A stretch of 64,000 bases of DNA from VRUE01 sp963817945 (GTDB taxonomy: Bacteria > Actinomycetota > Thermoleophilia > Solirubrobacterales > 70-9): the NCBI GenBank assembly GCA_963817945.1, contig CAWFQH010000001.1, forward strand, positions 434,001 to 498,000, read 5' to 3'. The notes beneath the pieces are model-generated. The model searched no databases. It saw only the letters and a program-made list of their open reading frames with translations, and was not told where the DNA came from. Within the stretch, counting starts at the first letter, position 1. Every line of letters starts with the position of its first letter. The position numbers were made by a program, and so were the translations under genes. Positions 26,422 to 34,812 of this stretch are shown one piece after another.

Positions 26422-27923
26422 GCCGTCGCAACGCTACCGCCGCGGCGGGGGTCGCCGCCGCCGCTGAGCGCGCCGCTGGACGGATCGCGCGCGACCGCCT
26501 GGACGCCGCCGAAGAAGAGGTTGAGCTGCGGACGCCGCAGGATCGGGATGTCGCGCGCTTCGATCCGGGCCAGCGCCGCCTCGTCTATCCCCGGCTCGGC
26601 CTGGACGACACCCTGCTCGAAATGCAGCCGCGGCGCCGCCACCGCCTCGTCAGCGCTCATCCCCTGCTCGACCGCCCGCACCACGGTCTGCAGGATCGCC
26701 GAGCGGATCCGGTTGGAGCCGGCACTGCCCAGCCCCAGCTCGATTTCCCCGCCACGCAGGACCACCGTCGGCGCCATCATCGAGGGAACCCTCCGGCCCG
26801 GCGCGATCGCGTGGAAACCGAGTGGATTGAGGTCCTCCTCGCCGAGCATGTTGTTGAGGATCACGCCAGTGCCGGGGACGAGAACGCCGGAGCCGGAGCC
26901 GTTGGAGCAGGTGACGCTGGCGCACATGCCATCGCCGTCGAGGACCGAGATGTGCGTGGTCGAGCCGAGCAGGTCGCCGGCGCGCAGGTCGAGCGCTTCT
27001 GGATCGAGCATGCTCGTCTCCAGCCCCTCGCCGTAGAGGGCCTCGGCAAAATCGGCCCCGCGCGCGAGGTTGGCGGCGTCCATCGCGGCGACCAGCTGCT
27101 CGGGACCGGTCTGCGCGCCCATCCGCTCCAACAGGCCGAGCGCGTAGGCGATCAGGATCCCGCCCGAGGACGGCGGCGGATTGGTCAGCACCTCGGCGCC
27201 GCGGAAGGGAGCGCAAATCGGCGCTCGATCGATCGCCTCGTAGCTGGCGAAGTCGGTCGACCCGAGGGTCCCGCCCCGCTCGCGGACGAAGCCGCTGAGG
27301 GCGGCGGCGACGTCGCCGCGGTAGAACGGCTCGGCACCCTCGGCGGCAAATCGTTCCAGGGCATCGGCAAGCTCCGGGAAACGAAACGTGTCCCCCTCCC
27401 CCAGGCGCCGCCCGTCCGGCGCGTACAGCGCCCGCGTCCCCTCGAGAAGCTCGTGGATCGGCCAGAGGATCTCGAAGATGTACGCCTGCTGGGCGTTCAC
27501 GGGGGCGCCCTCTCGGGCGAGCCCAATCGCGGGCGCAGCGAGCTCGGGCAGCGGCACGGTGCCGAACCGCTGCAAGGCCAGCTCGAGGCCCGCAGCCGTC
27601 CCTGGCACCCCGCAGGATGCCGGCCCAACGTAGAACGTCTGCACGATCTCGGCGTCGAAGTGGACCGGAACGGGGACCAGCTCGACACCACGCTCGACGC
27701 CATCCAGTCCGGGCGCGGCCACGAAGAAGTCGATCAGGACGGTCTCCTCGCCGCGGTGGACCATCATGAAGCCACCGGCGCCGAAGCCAGTCAGCGGACT
27801 CTCCAGCGCGAAGGAAGCGAGGACCGAGGCGACGGCCGCGTCAACGGCGTTGCCGCCTTCGCGAAGGACGCGCGCGCCCGTCTCGGCGGTGATCGGGTGC
27901 CCGGCGGCGACAACCCCTGGCAT
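26418..27923 (-). CDS. ggt: Gamma-glutamyltransferase (Ntn hydrolase)
   Basis: The 501-aa proenzyme cleaves itself to expose an N-terminal Thr; here the site is GSTTHISVLDGDG, the start of the small subunit. Other family marks are AVDAAVASVLA, PLTGFGAGGFMMVH (oxyanion region) and GLGSAGSNRIRSAILQ. No signal peptide is seen, so it is probably cytoplasmic, unlike the periplasmic E. coli enzyme; actinobacterial members vary. It ends in the cyclase start (ATGA). TAGCGT is 8 bp before ATG 27923. Substrate may be glutathione-like thiols or gamma-glutamyl peptides. Confidence 0.92.
   Translation of the reverse strand: MPGVVAAGHPITAETGARVLREGGNAVDAAVASVLASFALESPLTGFGAGGFMMVHRGEETVLIDFFVAAPGLDGVERGVELVPVPVHFDAEIVQTFYVGPASCGVPGTAAGLELALQRFGTVPLPELAAPAIGLAREGAPVNAQQAYIFEILWPIHELLEGTRALYAPDGRRLGEGDTFRFPELADALERFAAEGAEPFYRGDVAAALSGFVRERGGTLGSTDFASYEAIDRAPICAPFRGAEVLTNPPPSSGGILIAYALGLLERMGAQTGPEQLVAAMDAANLARGADFAEALYGEGLETSMLDPEALDLRAGDLLGSTTHISVLDGDGMCASVTCSNGSGSGVLVPGTGVILNNMLGEEDLNPLGFHAIAPGRRVPSMMAPTVVLRGGEIELGLGSAGSNRIRSAILQTVVRAVEQGMSADEAVAAPRLHFEQGVVQAEPGIDEAALARIEARDIPILRRPQLNLFFGGVQAVARDPSSGALSGGGDPRRGGSVATA
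26431..26436 (-). promoter_or_regulatory. -10 element (TAGCGT) before the cyclase gene
   Basis: TAGCGT on the minus strand is 9 bp from the cyclase ATG 26421. It lies inside the end of the ggt gene, so it may be an internal promoter or chance. Confidence 0.25.
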
Positions 27924-27931
27924 GGGGCGCG

Positions 27932-27937
27932 ACGCTA
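27932..27937 (-). promoter_or_regulatory. -10 element (TAGCGT) of ggt promoter
   Basis: TAGCGT on the minus strand is 8 bp from the ggt ATG at 27923. It overlaps the last codons of ftsZ. Confidence 0.35.
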
Positions 27938-29314
27938 GCCCGGCAGGAACTCTGGGACGTCGAGGCTGCTGAGCTCGCCGGCCTTCTCGGAGCGGGCCGG
28001 GCGACCGGCATCCTTGGTGCGGCGAATCGTTGGCTCAGCTACGCGCCGCGGCGCGGCGCGGCCGTCAAAGCGGGTGGCGACAACGGTGACCCAGATCTGC
28101 TCGCCCAGCTCCTCGTCGATGTTGGCGCCGAAGATGATGTTGGCGTCGGGATGGGCCGCCTCGCCGACCAGCTTGGCCGCCTCGCTTACCTCCACTAGCG
28201 AGAGGTCGGGGCCGCCGGTAATCGAAAGCAGGATCGCCCGCGCGCCCTCCATCGAGGTCTCCAGCAGAGGTGAGGAGATCGCTTTTTCGGCCGCCAGCAG
28301 GGCGCGGCCCTCGGGCCCGCTGCCCATGCCGATGCCCAGCAGGGCCCGCCCGGCGTCGGACATGATCGTCCGCACGTCGGCAAAGTCGAGGTTGATCAGC
28401 GCCGGCAGGGTGACGAGGTCGGAGATCCCCTGCACGCCCTGTCGCAGCACGTCGTCGGCGACCTGGAAGGCCTCGACCATCGAGGTCTGCTGATCAAGCA
28501 CTTCGAGCAGGCGGTCGTTGGGGACGACGATCAAGGTGTCGACCTCGGCCGCGAGTTCTTGGATCCCGGCGTTGGCCTGGTTGCCGCGCTTGGAGCCCTC
28601 GAAGCTGAACGGCTTGGTGACGATGCCGACGGTCAAGGCGCCGACCTCGCGGGCGAGCCGGGCGATTACCGGGGCCGCGCCGGTGCCCGTGCCGCCGCCG
28701 GCGCCGGCAGCGACGAAGACCATGTCCGAGCCCTTCAGCAGCCGCTTGATCTTGTCCTGCTCCTCGAAGGCGGAGCGGTGACCGACCTGTGCGTCGGCGC
28801 CGGCTCCAAGGCCGCGCGTCTGCTCTTCCCCGATGTGGACGGTGACGTCAGCAACGCAGAGCTGCAGCGACTGCAGGTCAGTGTTAACAGCCATGAACTC
28901 GACCCCGGGGACGTTCGCGTCGACCATCCGGTTGACGGCGTTGACGCCGGCGCCGCCGACGCCAACCACGCGGATCACCGGCTGGTGCGGCTGCCCCGAC
29001 CCTGGCGGCTCGTACTCCGGTTCCTCCCGCCCATACCGAGGAGCTTCCGGCGCCTCGGGCTCCCTCGCGACAGGCTCCTCGAAAACCCGTTTCAGCCTTT
29101 CGGGAGCCGACTCCTGGCGATGAGGCTCCTCAATCGAATCTCTCCGATCTGGGGTGGGCGATGCTGACGCCTCTCCCGCGGGTGGCACGGACGAGGGGTC
29201 CTTGCCCGCAGCCTGCGAGGACGAGGGCCCCTCGTCCGTGACAGGACCCGCGGGCCGGGGCTCAGGCTCGTCGGACGTCGACCGAAAGAGCTCGGAAAGA
29301 GGACCTTCTCGCAT
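27935..29314 (-). CDS. ftsZ: FtsZ-family cell-division GTPase with long N-terminal disordered extension
   Basis: The 459-aa tubulin homologue has GVGGAGVNAVNRM, the signature AGAGGGTGTGAAPVIA, and the T7 loop ALINLDFADVRTIM with the catalytic Asp pair, plus GIGMGSGPEGRALLAAEKAISSPLL in order. It ends SLDVPEFLPG, matching the C-terminal peptide that binds FtsA/SepF/ZipA-type partners. Unusual: about 110 residues of Pro/Ser/Glu-rich sequence precede the GTPase domain, whereas the usual disordered linker near the C-terminus is short. A part of this tail repeats in the gene at 30124. Start 29314 has GAGGG upstream; the gene follows parA directly. Whether this is the main FtsZ or a second copy is not knowable from here. 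Confidence 0.9.
   Translation of the reverse strand: MREGPLSELFRSTSDEPEPRPAGPVTDEGPSSSQAAGKDPSSVPPAGEASASPTPDRRDSIEEPHRQESAPERLKRVFEEPVAREPEAPEAPRYGREEPEYEPPGSGQPHQPVIRVVGVGGAGVNAVNRMVDANVPGVEFMAVNTDLQSLQLCVADVTVHIGEEQTRGLGAGADAQVGHRSAFEEQDKIKRLLKGSDMVFVAAGAGGGTGTGAAPVIARLAREVGALTVGIVTKPFSFEGSKRGNQANAGIQELAAEVDTLIVVPNDRLLEVLDQQTSMVEAFQVADDVLRQGVQGISDLVTLPALINLDFADVRTIMSDAGRALLGIGMGSGPEGRALLAAEKAISSPLLETSMEGARAILLSITGGPDLSLVEVSEAAKLVGEAAHPDANIIFGANIDEELGEQIWVTVVATRFDGRAAPRRVAEPTIRRTKDAGRPARSEKAGELSSLDVPEFLPG
29168..29261 (-). repeat. 94-bp coding repeat, copy A (in ftsZ tail)
   Basis: Same length and no gaps against 30301-30394, with 77 of 94 positions identical. It encodes RPAGPV...SSSQAAG...PPAGEA in the same frame as copy B. 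A weaker third copy of one end lies near 30238-30268. Confidence 0.75.
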
Positions 29315-29324
29315 GCTTGCCCTC

Positions 29325-30104
29325 TTACGTCGACTCATTCGCCAGGACCTCCTCGGCCAAGTCGCGGTAGTAGCTCGCGGCGTTGCTCTGGGGATCGTAC
29401 TTGAGGACGCTCGCCCCTTTCACCGGGGCCTCGGCGAACTTGATCGCCTTTTTGATCCGCGACTTGAAGACCAGCTCGCCGAAGTTCTCCTCGAGGATCT
29501 CCACCGCCTCCTTGGCGTGGACCGTGCGCGAGTCCAGCATCGTCGGCAGGATGCCCTCGATCCGCACGTCGGGGTTGAGGTTCTCCTGGATCATCTTCAG
29601 GGTGTTCTGCAGCTGCACCAGCCCGCGCATCGAGAGATACTCGCACTGGACCGGGACGATCACCTTGCTCGCCGCGGTCAACGCGTTGATGGTGAGCAGG
29701 CCGAGGCTGGGCGGCGTGTCGATGCAGACGAAGTCGTAGTCGCCGGCCACCTCTTTCAGCGCCTTCTCCAGCGAGCGCTCGCGGCCGATCTTGGTGCTCA
29801 TCGCGATCTCCGCGCCGGCCAGGTCGATCGAGGCGACGGCGATGTCGATCTCGCGCTTCTGGATGATCTCCGAGATCGGCATGTCGTTCACGAGTACGTC
29901 GTAGAGACTTTTTTCAACCTTGTCGGGGTCGATCCCCTGGCTCATCGTCAGGTTCCCCTGCGGATCCAGGTCGATGCAGAGCACCCGGTGCCCGGACTCG
30001 GCGAAGGCGACGGCGAGGTTGAGGGTCGTAGTCGTCTTCGCCACGCCACCCTTCTGGTTGGCGAATGCGATCACCTCCGCCTGCTTGACGGGCGCCTCGA
30101 CCAC
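29325..30104 (-). CDS. parA: ParA-family ATPase
   Basis: The 259-aa Walker-type ATPase has the deviant Walker A ANQKGGVAKTTTTLNLA, A' IDLDPQGNLTMS, and Walker B DFVCIDTPPSLGLLT. It continues through LVPVQCEYLSMRGLVQL-like residues, as in chromosome-partition Soj/ParA rather than MinD (no amphipathic C-terminal helix). No ParB is adjacent; it lies directly before ftsZ (its stop is 11 bp from the ftsZ start). Start GTG 30104. The frame stays open upstream and reads DLIAPSRHEAVVEEPVVEAP, resembling a continuation of the disordered gene at 30124, so these two may be one gene with an indel. Confidence 0.92.
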   Translation of the reverse strand: MVEAPVKQAEVIAFANQKGGVAKTTTTLNLAVAFAESGHRVLCIDLDPQGNLTMSQGIDPDKVEKSLYDVLVNDMPISEIIQKREIDIAVASIDLAGAEIAMSTKIGRERSLEKALKEVAGDYDFVCIDTPPSLGLLTINALTAASKVIVPVQCEYLSMRGLVQLQNTLKMIQENLNPDVRIEGILPTMLDSRTVHAKEAVEILEENFGELVFKSRIKKAIKFAEAPVKGASVLKYDPQSNAASYYRDLAEEVLANEST

Positions 30105-30123
30105 CGGCTCCTCGACGACAGCT

Positions 30124-30498
30124 TCATGGCGCGACGGCGCAATCAGGTCCCGCGGGCATCATCCGCGTCGGCTCCTCAGGCTCGTCGGCGTTGACAGCTT
30201 CCTCAGTCAAGGGCGCGCCTTTCTCAGCTCCAGACGAGTCTCCGACGGGTGGCACCGGGATGGGCTCGCTTTCGCTGGCAATGGAAGTCGTGTCCTCAAC
30301 CGCCTCTCCGGCGGGTGGCGTGGGGCTGGGCTCCTCGCCCGCAGCCTGCGAGGACGAGGAGTCCTGGCCCGCGACAGGACCCGCCGGCCGAGGCCGCTCG
30401 GGCACCACTTCTTCCATCTCAAGCAGCTCGTCGACGATCGGCTGCTGCTCCTCGACAGTGGTGGGCGCGGACTTGGACTTTCGACTGAGGAATCCCAT
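30124..30498 (-). CDS. Pro/Glu-rich disordered protein, possible N-terminal part of ParA
   Basis: The 124-aa product starts MGFLSRKSKSAPTTVEEQQP, with a short basic head, then an acidic Pro/Ser-rich region without predicted fold. It contains RPAGPVAGQDSSSSQAAG and PPAGEAVE, which repeats in the ftsZ tail. Its TGA is at 30124-30126, and the ParA frame is open across this stop with protein-like sequence. The region from 30498 to the ParA stop is 3n+1 bases long. I infer one gene of about 390 aa broken by a one-base difference, or a separate linker protein. Confidence 0.6.
   Translation of the reverse strand: MGFLSRKSKSAPTTVEEQQPIVDELLEMEEVVPERPRPAGPVAGQDSSSSQAAGEEPSPTPPAGEAVEDTTSIASESEPIPVPPVGDSSGAEKGAPLTEEAVNADEPEEPTRMMPAGPDCAVAP
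30301..30394 (-). repeat. 94-bp coding repeat, copy B (in the ParA-linked tail)
   Basis: Partner of 29168-29261 at 82 percent identity without gaps, including an 18-base exact core (CCCGCAGCCTGCGAGGAC). Both copies are in frame and encode related disordered peptide. Confidence 0.75.
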
Positions 30499-30569
30499 TG
30501 CGCGGGTATTCGCATGGGCAGCGGCTTTTCCTCCCGCACCGCGAAATTGCTAGGAATCACCCGATCCCC

Positions 30570-31490
30570 TTGCCAGATCTCCTCGACAAGCGCCTGGTCT
30601 TCGTAACCGGCAAGGGAGGAGTCGGCAAGACCACGGTCGCGGTTGCGCTTGGGCTGCGGGCGGCGGCGGCCGGCAAGCGCACCATCGTCTGCGAGGTCTC
30701 CTCGCAGGAGAATGCCTCGCGGATCTTCGAGCACACCGAGGTGGGCTTCCACGAGGTCGAGATGGAGGAGAACCTCTGGTCGATCTCGATCGACCCCGAC
30801 GAGTCGATGCGCGAGTACGTGCTGCTGCAGCTCAAGGTGCGGGCGATGCGCGATCTGCTCTTCCGCAGCCGCATCTTCAGCTACCTGGCCGCCGCAACCC
30901 CCGGGCTTAAGGAGCTGGTGACGATCGGCAAGATCTGGGAGCTGGCCCAGCTCGACCGCAAGGTGAAGCGCGGGCGCAAGTACGACCTGGTGATAGTCGA
31001 CGCGCCTGCGACCGGCCACGGGATCGGCTTCCTGCAGACGCCTCGTACCTTCGCCAAAATCGCCCGCGTCGGCCCGATCCACTCGCAGGCCCAAGAGCTT
31101 GACCGCCTGATCACCGACGAGGAGCACACCGGCACCGCAATCGTTGCCTTGCCGGAGGAGATGCCGGTCAATGAGTCCGCGGCTCTGGAGGCCGAGCTGC
31201 GCTCCGAGGTCGGGATCGCAGTCGACCGCGTCTACCTGAACGGCCTCTACCCCGAACGCTTTTCCAACCAGGAGGCCGACCGCTTGGGCGAGCTCGCCAC
31301 CGGCGAGAACGGGTTGGTCCGCGCCGCCGCCCGAGCCGCCGTCTCCGAGCACAACCGTGCCCGCTCGCAGCGGGCCCAGGTGGCGCGTCTGCGACGCCGA
31401 GTTGAGGCGCCGGTGAAGACGTTGCCCTTCCTCTTCGAGCCCGAGCTGGACCTCGAGGCGGCGCGGCGACTGTCCAAGAGGCTGCACTGA
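30570..31490 (+). CDS. ArsA/Get3-like ATPase, first of a tandem pair
   Basis: The 306-aa P-loop ATPase has LVFVTGKGGVGKTTVAVALG with the Lys-rich deviant Walker A of Get3/ArsA, and DLVIVDAPATGHGIGFLQTPR as the Walker B/switch II region. It lacks the metal-binding cysteines of ArsA, so arsenite pumping is unlikely. Actinobacteria carry such genes in tandem (Rv3679/Rv3680 in M. tuberculosis), described there as Get3-like factors. Start TTG 30570 is chosen because it begins just before the conserved LLDKRLVFVTGKGG; the frame is open further upstream. It is divergent from the ParA-linked gene. Confidence 0.88.
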   Translation: MPDLLDKRLVFVTGKGGVGKTTVAVALGLRAAAAGKRTIVCEVSSQENASRIFEHTEVGFHEVEMEENLWSISIDPDESMREYVLLQLKVRAMRDLLFRSRIFSYLAAATPGLKELVTIGKIWELAQLDRKVKRGRKYDLVIVDAPATGHGIGFLQTPRTFAKIARVGPIHSQAQELDRLITDEEHTGTAIVALPEEMPVNESAALEAELRSEVGIAVDRVYLNGLYPERFSNQEADRLGELATGENGLVRAAARAAVSEHNRARSQRAQVARLRRRVEAPVKTLPFLFEPELDLEAARRLSKRLH

Positions 31491-31515
31491 TGTCTGTCCC
31501 CGAAAGGCCCCGCTG

Positions 31516-32667
31516 ATGTCCGCCGTCGACGAGATTCTCGAAGGGAAGGACATCTGTATCTGCGCTGGCTCGGGCGGGGTCGGCAAGACCACGACCTCGG
31601 CGGCAATCGCGACCGGCATGGCGGCACGTGGGCTGAAGGTCTGCGTACTGACGATCGACCCGGCGAAGCGACTGGCCGACTCGCTCGGACTGCGGGAGTT
31701 GGGCAACGAGGCGAAACGCGTCGACGCGGCACTGTTCGAGCGACACGGGGTCGAGATGAAGGGCGAGCTGTGGGCGATGATGCTCGACGCCAAGGCGACC
31801 TTCGACGACCTGGTCGCCCGCCAGGCGCCCGACGAGGAGTCGCGCGAACGGGTCCTCAACAACCGCATCTACCAGCAGATCTCCAGCGCGCTCGCCGGCT
31901 CGCAGGAGTACATGGCGATGGAGAAGCTGTTCGAGCTGCACACCGAAGGGCGCTTCGACTTGCTCGTCCTCGACACGCCGCCGACCCGCAACGCCCTCGA
32001 CTTCCTCGACGCTCCGAAACGGCTCACCCAGTTCATCGAAGGGCGCTCGCTGCGTGTCTTCATGCGGCCGACCGGGATTGCGGCGCGGGTCGCAGGCCGT
32101 AGCGCCACCGTCGCGCTGGGCGTCCTCAAGCGCATCGTGGGCTTCGACCTGCTGGCCGACCTGGCCGAGTTCTTCAATGCCTTCAGCGGCATGGTCGACG
32201 GCTTCCAAGCCCGTGCGAAGCGCGTCAACACCCTGCTCGCCGACCCTCACACCTGCTTCCTCGTCGTCTGCGGGCCGCAGGGAGAGCCGGTCGACGAAGC
32301 CGTCTACTTCCACCGCAAGCTGGTCGAGGCGAACCTGCCTTTCGGCGGCGTCATCGTCAACAAGGTGCACTACCCCGCCGAGCGCCTGCGCGGCGACGGC
32401 GGCGACCTGCGGGGAGCGCTGATCGAGCGGCTTGGCGACGAGGACCTCGCCGCCCGCGTCGCCGAGAACTTCGCCGACTACCAAGCCCTGGCGGAGCGCG
32501 ACGCCCGCAACATCGAGCGCCTCGCCGCCGAGCTGCGCACCCGCGGCGTCATCCGGGTCCCTTACCTCGACGAGGACGTGCACGACCTCGGCGGCCTGGC
32601 CGAGATCAACCGCTACCTCTTCGCCAGCAGCGACGAGCGCGAGGCGCTCGCCGCCGGCAGGGTCTAG
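31516..32667 (+). CDS. ArsA/Get3-like ATPase, second of a tandem pair
   Basis: The 383-aa product starts MSAVDEILEGKDICICAGSG and has GGVGKTTTSAAIA, LTIDPAKRLADSLG, and LLVLDTPPTRNALDFLDAPKRL, the anion-transporting ATPase pattern. It is longer than its partner by an inserted alpha-helical region (LKRIVGFDLLADLAEFFNAFSGMVDG), which in Get3 relatives forms the client-binding groove. It is 26 bp downstream of the first ATPase and presumably forms a heterodimer with it. It ends 4 bp into the convergent hypothetical gene. Confidence 0.9.
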   Translation: MSAVDEILEGKDICICAGSGGVGKTTTSAAIATGMAARGLKVCVLTIDPAKRLADSLGLRELGNEAKRVDAALFERHGVEMKGELWAMMLDAKATFDDLVARQAPDEESRERVLNNRIYQQISSALAGSQEYMAMEKLFELHTEGRFDLLVLDTPPTRNALDFLDAPKRLTQFIEGRSLRVFMRPTGIAARVAGRSATVALGVLKRIVGFDLLADLAEFFNAFSGMVDGFQARAKRVNTLLADPHTCFLVVCGPQGEPVDEAVYFHRKLVEANLPFGGVIVNKVHYPAERLRGDGGDLRGALIERLGDEDLAARVAENFADYQALAERDARNIERLAAELRTRGVIRVPYLDEDVHDLGGLAEINRYLFASSDEREALAAGRV

Positions 32668-34337
32668 CCTGCCCGGCGCTGTCCGCGTTTGTAGTTGAGC
32701 TCGCGGACCTCCCAGTCCGCGTTCTCGGGCACCGGGAAAAGATGGCGCACGGTCGGGGTGTCGATCCGCTCGCGGTGTTCGACGTCGGTCGTGCCGGCAG
32801 GCCACTCGAGCGTGTGCTCGCTGTCGTCGACCGCACCGACCTCCTCGAGCCAGTCGCTGGCGGTGATCCGAATCTCGTGCTCGGCCGGGATCGGCTCCAT
32901 GATGCGAGTGTCCTGCTCCATGTACTCCTCCTGGAATTGCGGCTCGGGGACGGTATTGCGCGGCTCGGTGATTTCGATGACGGGCTCGGGCTCGACGACC
33001 TCGGGCTCGGGCACGAGCTCGACGTACTCTTCCGCCGCCTCCTCGGCGGCGACGGCGATCTCGAAATCGCCACCATCGAGACCCGTCGCGATCAGCGTCT
33101 CGTCGGCGGCCGCGTTGAGGTCTCCGCCCAGCTCGCCCAGAGCTGCCTCGCAGAGGATGCGCCGCACTGTCTCCTCGACCCAGGTGGCCAGCCCGCGCGA
33201 TTCCTCGCGGGCGCGGTTACCGGCCATCATCGAGTGCTCCAGCTCCATCGCGGCTTCCAACCGCTCGCGTGCCGCGAGCCTGTCGCCGGAGCCCTCCGCG
33301 ATCAGTGCCGCGGCGCGCATCGGCAACGAGGCGCCGACCGGGCCCTGCCCGTCGAGCACAGCCCTCAGCGCCAGCAGGTGGTCGCTAAGTCCATCGAGCG
33401 CCGTCTCCCGCTCGCAGCCCAGCTCGAAGCGCCGCACCGCCCAGGCCAGCGGCCCGGCGGGATCGGGACGCGCCTCCAGTGTCCTCGCCAGCTCGACCAA
33501 CTGCTCGGCCTCCTCGTCGTTGAGGCGATAGCCGCCGTCGCGTGGCGCAGCCGCCCCGGTCGCGATGCGGCGCCAGTGTCCCTCGCCGGTCGGTGCGAAG
33601 GCGTGCGGCCCGAGACCGACGCCACCGGGCTTGAAGAGGCGCAGGACGCTGACGAGCTCGTGCAGCTGCCGCAGCGCCTCGGCGGCGCTCTCATCGCCCT
33701 CGCCCTGCTCGGTCACAGCCAAGATCTGCGGCTCCCAGGCGGCGCGGCCCATGCCCTCGCTGCGCATCGCCTCCACCGGAGCATCGATTGCATCGGCACG
33801 CACCAGCTGCACCCCGCTCGGCAGGTTCAGGCGCGCGCCCGTCATCCGTAGGCCGGCGATCGGAGCCACCAGCAGGTCGGCCTCGTCGACGTCCCCGACT
33901 TGGGCATCGAGAACGGTCAACGCACCCTCGAGGCGCTCGCGGTCGAGAGCAAAGTCAGCGCTGCCGTCCCAGAGCGAGGCGATGAAGCAGATCAGCATCC
34001 GCGCGGCCCGTTCCCCTGGTTCGGAGGGCACCGTCTCGCCGCGCTGCTCGAGGTAGGGCGCTGCGACGCCGGCCATGTCGACCGTTTCGCGGGCCGGCTC
34101 GAAGGCGGCCAGCGAGCGCAGCTCATCCTCGCGTTGGCGGACGTAGCGGGCGGTCAGCGGGACGTAGCTGTGGAAGAACGCTTCGTCGGGACCGGCCTGC
34201 TCGGCGACGTCGAAGGGAATCTGGTCGCCGCTCGCGACCAGGGTGCTGAAGTGAGCCGCGGCCTCGGCGGCCAGTCGCTTCAGAGCCTCGTGGAGGAGCG
34301 GATCGCGCACCCCCCAGGCTTCAGCCCGGCCAGGCAC
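32664..34337 (-). CDS. Conserved hypothetical protein, 557 aa
   Basis: I do not recognise this family. The first 420 residues look largely helical and folded (DPLLHEALKRLAAEAAAHFST, LHELVSVLRLFKPGGVGLGPHAF, VEETVRRILCEAALGELGGD). Residues about 415-470 are acidic and Pro-rich (EPEVVEPEPVIEITEPR), and the last 60 return to a compact charged sequence ending YKRGQRRAG. No signal peptide or membrane span. It converges with the Get3-like pair (4-bp overlap) and follows the HxlR gene in the same direction. Start GTG 34337 has GGAG very close; a GTG at 34310 is an alternative. Confidence 0.7.
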   Translation of the reverse strand: MPGRAEAWGVRDPLLHEALKRLAAEAAAHFSTLVASGDQIPFDVAEQAGPDEAFFHSYVPLTARYVRQREDELRSLAAFEPARETVDMAGVAAPYLEQRGETVPSEPGERAARMLICFIASLWDGSADFALDRERLEGALTVLDAQVGDVDEADLLVAPIAGLRMTGARLNLPSGVQLVRADAIDAPVEAMRSEGMGRAAWEPQILAVTEQGEGDESAAEALRQLHELVSVLRLFKPGGVGLGPHAFAPTGEGHWRRIATGAAAPRDGGYRLNDEEAEQLVELARTLEARPDPAGPLAWAVRRFELGCERETALDGLSDHLLALRAVLDGQGPVGASLPMRAAALIAEGSGDRLAARERLEAAMELEHSMMAGNRAREESRGLATWVEETVRRILCEAALGELGGDLNAAADETLIATGLDGGDFEIAVAAEEAAEEYVELVPEPEVVEPEPVIEITEPRNTVPEPQFQEEYMEQDTRIMEPIPAEHEIRITASDWLEEVGAVDDSEHTLEWPAGTTDVEHRERIDTPTVRHLFPVPENADWEVRELNYKRGQRRAG

Positions 34338-34370
34338 GCTCCTGCGCCTGCACGACGCCTTGCAGGCGTG

Positions 34371-34727
34371 TCAGACCGCGGCGGGGGCCCGCTCGGCAGC
34401 TTCGGTCTCGTCGACCAGCAGCCAGCGCTTGCCGTAACGGCGCATGTCCTCGATCAGCGGCACCAACGCTTCGCCTTTCTCGGTCAGCGCGTACTCGACC
34501 CGCGGCGGCACCTCGGGGTACGTGTGGCGGGCGACGATGCCCTCCTCTTCCAGCGCCCGTAGCCGCAACGACAGCGTCCGCGGGCTGATCCCCTCCAGCG
34601 AGCGCTCCAGCTCGCAGAAGCGGCTGCGGCCCTCGGCCAAGTCACGGATCACCAAGAGCGTCCACTTGCCGCAGACCACGTCAGCCGTGCGGCAGACCGG
34701 ACATCGGGAGTTGCTCTCGGCGCTCAT
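34371..34727 (-). CDS. HxlR-family transcriptional regulator
   Basis: The 118-aa protein is one winged helix: CPVCRTADVVCGKWTLLVIRDLAEGRSRFCELER, then ISPRTLSLRLRALEEEGIVAR and the wing EYALTEKGEALVPLIEDM. Three cysteines near the N-terminus (CPVC, C19) could be redox- or electrophile-sensing. Upstream, 34728-34812 holds small palindromes including TAGCGCTA and TCGCTTCAGCGA that may be its operator. It is separated from the pilus genes by this region. Targets unknown. Confidence 0.88.
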   Translation of the reverse strand: MSAESNSRCPVCRTADVVCGKWTLLVIRDLAEGRSRFCELERSLEGISPRTLSLRLRALEEEGIVARHTYPEVPPRVEYALTEKGEALVPLIEDMRRYGKRWLLVDETEAAERAPAAV

Positions 34728-34812
34728 CGCAAATCGTCGAATCGACGGCGCGAGGCGGATTCGAAATTACCTCGCTTCAGCGAGTGTAGCGCTATCGCTT
34801 TACTTACTGAAG

